NCBI GenBank assembly: GCA_029264655.1
Contig: JARHZY010000057.1
Location: 1-17,153, forward strand
Direction: 5' to 3'
Origin: Helicobacter sp.
Lineage (GTDB): Bacteria; Campylobacterota; Campylobacteria; Campylobacterales; Helicobacteraceae
DNA length: 17,153 nt
Made by a program: the position numbers and the translations under genes. The notes beneath the pieces are model-generated. The model did no database searches, was not told the DNA's origin, and was given only the letters and a program-made list of their open reading frames with translations. Positions 13,806 through 17,153 of this stretch are shown here, piece by piece (within the stretch, counting starts at the first letter, position 1; each line of letters opens with the position of its first letter).

Positions 13806-14447
13806 ATGTTGTTACAATGGGATGATAAATATAGTGTTAAAAATTATTTGATTGATGAGCAGCATAAAAAATTGTTTGAGCTTGCTAATATGGCGGATAA
13901 TATGATTGGCAAACAAACAGACCCTGCAGAAATCAAAAAAATGCTTGTTGCTTTGTTTGACTATATGAAAACACATTTTCGTGATGAAGAAGCTTATATG
14001 GAAAGCATACAGTATCCTTCGCTTGAATTACATAGAGAAAGACATAAGCAAATCGTATTTGAAATGACGAATCTTGTAAAGAATATGAAATATGATTTTA
14101 AACAACAGCTTGTTATCATTATGGAACAATGGCTTTTAAAACATATATTGCAAGAAGATATGGAATATGCCAAGTATTGCGAAGAAATGAACGAAAAACG
14201 TTCAACACAAAAGACAGAAAGTGCTAGTGCGACAGAAAACGCAGATAATGCGTTTTTGAAGCAAGCCGTTATGGAGCCAAAGAAAAAACAAGAAACAAAA
14301 AAAGGTATTATGCATATGTATACTTGTTTATGTGGCAGAACTTATAATATTAAACCAGATATACATGCAAAAATACAAGCTGGTGATGGTGTGAAGTGTC
14401 CAGATTGCACTACATTTATCAAATATATCACAGATATTGAAGTATAA
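13806..14447 (+). CDS. Hemerythrin with C-terminal CxC...CxxC domain (copy 1)
   Basis: Residues 1-125 form a bacteriohemerythrin four-helix bundle with all seven di-iron ligands in place: His20 (IDEQH), His57 and Glu61 (THFRDEE), His76 and His80 (LHRERH), His113 and Asp118 (HILQED). Such proteins bind O2 reversibly and may store, sense or scavenge it. A charged linker (about 126-168) leads to a C-terminal domain with Cys174-x-Cys176 and Cys198-x2-Cys201, resembling a zinc ribbon or rubredoxin-like knuckle. No signal peptide, so cytoplasmic. AAGGAG lies 6 nt before the ATG. The second copy follows after 33 nt and then the fumarase beta gene, so the three are probably co-transcribed. In Campylobacter jejuni hemerythrins protect oxygen-labile Fe-S enzymes, which fits a guard role beside fumarase. 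Confidence 0.9.
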   Translation: MLLQWDDKYSVKNYLIDEQHKKLFELANMADNMIGKQTDPAEIKKMLVALFDYMKTHFRDEEAYMESIQYPSLELHRERHKQIVFEMTNLVKNMKYDFKQQLVIIMEQWLLKHILQEDMEYAKYCEEMNEKRSTQKTESASATENADNAFLKQAVMEPKKKQETKKGIMHMYTCLCGRTYNIKPDIHAKIQAGDGVKCPDCTTFIKYITDIEV

Positions 14448-14463
14448 TGCTCTTTATTATTTT

Positions 14464-14474
14464 AGGAGAAGGAT
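14464..14474 (+). promoter_or_regulatory. Double ribosome binding site before the GTG start of hemerythrin copy 2
   Basis: AGGAG and GGAT follow one another within AGGAGAAGGAT, ending 6 nt before a GTG at 14481. The GTG aligns with the ATG of copy 1 (both continue with a TTG Leu codon), which supports this start. Confidence 0.7.
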
Positions 14475-14480
14475 ATTTCT

Positions 14481-15155
14481 GTGTTGCCTAAGTGGAGTAA
14501 GGAATATAGTGTTCATAATTTCATGATTGATGAACAGCATAAAAAGTTATTTGAGCTTGCCAATATAGCAGACAATATGATTGGTAAGCAGACAAATCCC
14601 TTAGAAATTAAACAGGTGTTAGTAGCATTGTTTGATTACATGAAAACACATTTTCGTGATGAAGAAGCCTATATGGAGAGTATAAAATTCCCCGGATTAG
14701 AAACACATAGAGCACATCATAAAGAAATTGTAGCTGAAATGACTTTACTTATTAAACATATGAAATATGATTTTAAGCAACAACTTGCTATTATTACAGA
14801 GCAATGGCTTATACGCCATATATTGCAAGAGGATATGCGTATTGGTGAATACCAGCAAGAGATGCTTGAAAAGAAAAGAGCACAAGAGCATAAAGACCTA
14901 GAATCAGAAAATAATATTCTAGAAAATGCATTTGTAGAATCTGTCGATTCCGCTCAAAGCAAACCTGAAAATAATCCTGCAGTAAATAGCACAAAAACAA
15001 TTAAAAAAGATAGCACTTTGCATATTTATAGTTGTATGTGTGGTAAAGTGTATAATATTGCACAGCCAATTCATATACAAATACAGAATGGTAAAAAAAT
15101 ATATTGCAAACATTGTAAAACGCATATTACTTACATCAATGATATGCAAATGTGA
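14481..15155 (+). CDS. Hemerythrin with C-terminal CxC...CxxC domain (copy 2)
   Basis: A tandem paralogue of the preceding gene: in the first 120 residues I count about 91 identities by eye, and all seven iron ligands are kept (His20, His57, Glu61, His76, His80, His113, Asp118). The linker (about 126-178) is longer and unrelated in sequence. The C-terminal domain keeps Cys185-x-Cys187 and Cys209-x2-Cys212 with the shared pattern YxCxCGxxYNI...IQ.G...C..C....YI. The start is GTG. The stop lies 29 nt before the fumarase beta ATG. Conserved ligands and cysteines with a diverged linker suggest both copies are functional, perhaps with different partners or as a heterodimer. The role is inferred as for copy 1. 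Confidence 0.9.
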   Translation: MLPKWSKEYSVHNFMIDEQHKKLFELANIADNMIGKQTNPLEIKQVLVALFDYMKTHFRDEEAYMESIKFPGLETHRAHHKEIVAEMTLLIKHMKYDFKQQLAIITEQWLIRHILQEDMRIGEYQQEMLEKKRAQEHKDLESENNILENAFVESVDSAQSKPENNPAVNSTKTIKKDSTLHIYSCMCGKVYNIAQPIHIQIQNGKKIYCKHCKTHITYINDMQM

Positions 15156-15172
15156 GTAATACAATTTATTTT

Positions 15173-15180
15173 GAAGGAGA
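15173..15180 (+). promoter_or_regulatory. Ribosome binding site GAAGGAGA that decides the fumarase beta start
   Basis: It ends 4 nt before the ATG at 15185. An upstream in-frame GTG at 15152 overlaps the stop region of hemerythrin copy 2 and has no site of its own. Confidence 0.7.
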
Positions 15181-15184
15181 TATT

Positions 15185-15739
15185 ATGTCAGAAGTTAGAT
15201 TACAAGCCCCATTTACTCGCGAAGAAGCAAAAAAATTGCGTGCAGGTGATACGGTATTGATATCTGGGACAATTATAGCTGCTAGAGATGCTGCCCATAA
15301 AGCACTCACAGAAGCTTTGGCACGAGGTGAGCAATTACCTGTTGATTTAACAAACCAAACTATTTATTATTTGGGACCAAGTCCGGCAAAACCCGGCAAT
15401 GCAATTGGTTCTGCTGGTCCCACAACAAGTGGTAGAATGGATAAATATACACCAACAATTATTGAGCAAGGTATAAGCGGTATGATTGGTAAAGGTTATC
15501 GGAATCAAGCTGTTATTGATTCTATGAAACAACATGGCGTTGTATATATGGTTGCAGTTGGTGGTGCCGCTGCATTAATTTCTAAATGTATCAAAAAGTA
15601 TGAAGTGCTTGCTTATGAAGAACTTGGACCAGAAGCTGTTGCGAAACTCACTATTGTTGATTTTCCGGCTATTGTAGCTATTGATACCGATGGTAATAAC
15701 TTTTATGAGCAGGGGCAGTCTGCGTATCGCCAAATATAA
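15185..15739 (+). CDS. ttdB: Class I fumarate hydratase (fumarase/tartrate dehydratase type), beta subunit
   Basis: The 184-residue protein matches the C-terminal swivel-like domain of class I fumarases, which binds the substrate carboxylates next to the Fe-S cluster of the alpha subunit. Visible signatures: LRAGDTVLISGTIIAARDAAH (18-38) and GPTTSGRMD (78-86), whose Thr/Ser/Arg residues contact substrate, followed by GMIGKG (99-104). The length is typical for the heterodimeric form. It follows hemerythrin copy 2 by 29 nt and is separated from its alpha subunit by 2 kb. I assume the two form one enzyme because no other alpha or beta gene is present; equal expression would need either a long transcript from 12244 or separate promoters. 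Confidence 0.9.
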   Translation: MSEVRLQAPFTREEAKKLRAGDTVLISGTIIAARDAAHKALTEALARGEQLPVDLTNQTIYYLGPSPAKPGNAIGSAGPTTSGRMDKYTPTIIEQGISGMIGKGYRNQAVIDSMKQHGVVYMVAVGGAAALISKCIKKYEVLAYEELGPEAVAKLTIVDFPAIVAIDTDGNNFYEQGQSAYRQI

Positions 15740-15841
15740 ACAGCTTTGATAGAGTATTATAATTAATTTGTTGTTCATGTATATGGACAATTTAGATAAG
15801 GTGCAATTTCTCTTTATGTAAGAGTATTAACTTTTTTGTAT

Positions 15842-15847
15842 TAGAAT
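15842..15847 (+). promoter_or_regulatory. Candidate -10 box TAGAAT of the small membrane protein gene
   Basis: TAGAAT lies 34 bp before the ATG at 15876 and would give a leader of about 22 nt containing AAAAGGAG. Confidence 0.4.
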
Positions 15848-15875
15848 ATGGTAAATATACACAAAAGGAGTAATT

Positions 15876-16049
15876 ATGCAATTTTTGCAATTAGGTTTGA
15901 TTTTTGTTGTTTTGATTTTTCTTACTATCCTTATTTTTAAGTTGCTTGGCTTTCTTTTACCAATTATCCTATGGCTTATTGGATTAGCTTTTATTGGTGG
16001 AATTATTGCCATATTTGCATTACTTTTCTACAACTTACTAAAAAAATAA
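15876..16049 (+). CDS. Small membrane protein of 57 residues, two predicted helices
   Basis: The ATG has a strong ribosome site (AAAAGGAG, 5 nt upstream). The product begins MQFLQLGLIF, is almost entirely hydrophobic and ends NLLKK. Two membrane spans are likely, about 5-20 and 27-52, with a short basic turn (FKLLG) between. A Gly-Gly pair (41-42) in the second helix could allow tight packing. I do not recognise a family. Small proteins of this kind often bind a larger membrane partner, but none is implied by context: it follows fumarase beta by 136 bp and has its own likely promoter. The strong ribosome site and the ordered hydrophobic pattern ending in Lys-Lys make it more credible than other short frames here. 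Confidence 0.65.
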   Translation: MQFLQLGLIFVVLIFLTILIFKLLGFLLPIILWLIGLAFIGGIIAIFALLFYNLLKK

Positions 16050-16110
16050 AGTGAGTCTTTAGGCTATTTTATAAAGCATAGTAGTTGCTATGATATTTTG
16101 TTGTGTTTAT

Positions 16111-16135
16111 TGCTAAATTTTTATATCATTTAGCA
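16111..16135. repeat. Perfect 8-bp inverted repeat TGCTAAAT/ATTTAGCA
   Basis: The 9-nt loop is TTTTATATC. It begins 62 bp after the stop of the small membrane protein gene and could form the 3' end of that message, though no T-run follows. An operator function is equally possible. Confidence 0.5.
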
Positions 16136-17026
16136 TATAATAGCTGCTTTGACTATACCTTATACAGAATCTAGCTGTATTTTATTTCCATTATGTATTC
16201 CATAATATTCGCGACTATTTTTTATTAAAGAATGTATTTTTATTGAATATTTCATGCAATCAAGATATATCTTATAGATATGTGATATATAGTGAAATTT
16301 TATAATATATCATTTTACTTTATGAAACTTGATTGAAAATATATAAAAAGTAATCACAAGTAGCAACTTTGATAGTGTCATGCATATTTCTACAAACAAG
16401 AATTTATTTTAATGCTCATTTAAGTTTTATAGACACAATCAAGATGCAATATTTGAAAAAATAGAAAAATAAAATGCAAAGAGAATAAAGATGATTGTTG
16501 CAAGGTGTATTTAGGGAGTTTAGATAATCTTACAAATCAAAAATGATAGCATTAGAGTTAAAAAGTGTATTAATCTTAGGAGTAAAACATAGTAAGGCTT
16601 GTTATATATTTTTTAGCGTTGTATTGTTTATGCTTTATGCAAATAACAAATATAAGTAAGATTCTAACTTAATATACTTAAAATATCATGGATTTTTATT
16701 ATTGTTAAGGATAGATGTAAAAGAATGAGTGGAAGAATAGGGATTTTAGGACTAAAATACAATAAGCAAATACTCTTGCTATGCGAAATTATACTAAAGC
16801 TATTATTATTTGATAATAATTATATATTAAGAGAAGTAATATAGCTATATATTTAAGAGCATATTGTAGTCTATTATAATATAATAAGTGTTATATAGGA
16901 AAAACAATAATGACAATGAATAATACTTTAAGTTAAAATAAAATGACATATTATTTCATTAGTTGTTGTTATCATGCTTATTCATGATTTTGCTGTGTTG
17001 AAAATTATAAAAATATAAAATCATGC

Positions 17027-17032
17027 TATAAT
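17027..17032 (+). promoter_or_regulatory. -10 box TATAAT of the ABC ATPase gene
   Basis: A perfect TATAAT, preceded by TGC (extended -10 form), lies 49 bp before the GTG start at 17076. Confidence 0.55.
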
Positions 17033-17075
17033 ATTAGGATTAATAAATTAATATATTATTTATAAGGATAAGCTT

Positions 17076-17153
17076 GTGGATAGCATCTTAAAAGTAAATG
17101 GAGTGAGTAAGCATTATGCAAATATTATTGCTCTTGATAATGTGAGTTTTACG
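17076..17153 (+). CDS. ABC transporter ATP-binding protein, N-terminus only
   Basis: A GTG at 17076 with AAGGAT 6 nt upstream opens 26 codons that run off the window. The sequence after Met-Asp-Ser, ILKVNGVSKHYANIIALDNV, is the typical first beta strand and A-loop region of an ABC nucleotide-binding domain; Tyr14 is the likely A-loop aromatic that stacks on adenine. The Walker A motif would follow just beyond the edge. Which transporter it belongs to cannot be told from this piece. Confidence 0.8.
   Translation, partial: MDSILKVNGVSKHYANIIALDNVSFT

Larger units (their letters stand above)
16050..17075. other. About 1 kb of gene-poor AT-rich DNA before the ABC transporter gene
   Basis: No recognised gene. 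It contains a perfect 8-bp hairpin TGCTAAAT/ATTTAGCA (16111-16118 with 16128-16135), a 12-bp palindrome AAGATATATCTT (16262-16273), and a 39-codon frame at 16725-16844 with a distant AAGGAT. The rest is short AT-rich runs with frequent stops in all frames. It ends with the promoter of the ABC ATPase gene. Confidence 0.45.

Noticed and set aside
15827..16012. 61-codon minus-strand frame opposite the small membrane protein
   Set aside because: The plus-strand frame has a strong ribosome site and an ordered hydrophobic pattern; the antisense frame has neither.
16050..17075. tRNA, CRISPR or insertion-sequence content in the long gaps
   Set aside because: No cloverleaf with a T-arm, no regularly spaced repeats, no transposase frame or terminal inverted repeats were found by reading either strand.

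Overview
The window looks like a chromosomal segment of a Campylobacterota bacterium, most likely a Helicobacter (Helicobacteraceae). The DNA is very AT-rich. Starts are preceded by AAGGA/AGGAG sites, and nearly every transcription unit has a TATAAT-like -10 box without an evident -35, as is usual for Helicobacter sigma-80 promoters. The clearest taxonomic marker is an HsrA (HP1043-type) orphan response regulator whose C-terminal domain is almost the H. pylori sequence as I remember it. No virus, insertion sequence, CRISPR array, rRNA or tRNA was seen.

Layout, left to right. Minus strand: the first 31 codons of an unidentified gene (1-93), then an FtsB/DivIC-like septum protein with a very long polar N-terminal extension (324-1142). 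Plus strand: thiamine-monophosphate kinase thiL (1273-2271) with a four-copy heptamer repeat inside it; a compact operon of a YfgM-like protein, a BamB-like lipoprotein, coaX and short-form hisG (2396-5516); hsrA (5630-6295); a gene-poor stretch; and a secreted ComEA-like helix-hairpin-helix protein (6930-7193). After about 1 kb without genes come a PIN-PhoH ATPase (minus, 8245-9639) divergent from UDP-glucose dehydrogenase ugd (9790-11136), which converges on a SurA-N-like periplasmic chaperone (minus, 11159-12052).

The most notable part is 12311-15739. It encodes the alpha and beta subunits of an oxygen-labile [4Fe-4S] class I fumarase. These subunits are normally adjacent, but here they are separated by a 649-bp stretch and two tandem hemerythrins. 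Each hemerythrin carries an extra C-terminal CxC...CxxC metal-binding-like domain. Hemerythrins bind O2 through a di-iron site, and related proteins protect Fe-S enzymes in Campylobacter, so this is a plausible oxygen-protection module for the fumarase. A 57-residue two-helix membrane protein (15876-16049) follows, then about 1 kb of gene-poor DNA and the start of an ABC transporter ATPase (17076 to the end).

Functional themes are the cell envelope (FtsB-like, YfgM/BamB, SurA-like, Ugd), cofactor and amino-acid synthesis (ThiL, CoaX, HisG), DNA uptake (ComEA-like), global regulation (HsrA), and the TCA cycle with oxygen handling (fumarase and hemerythrins). Coding density is low for this group: five gene-poor gaps of about 230-1050 bp add up to roughly 3.6 kb. 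All family assignments come from reading motifs, not from database searches.
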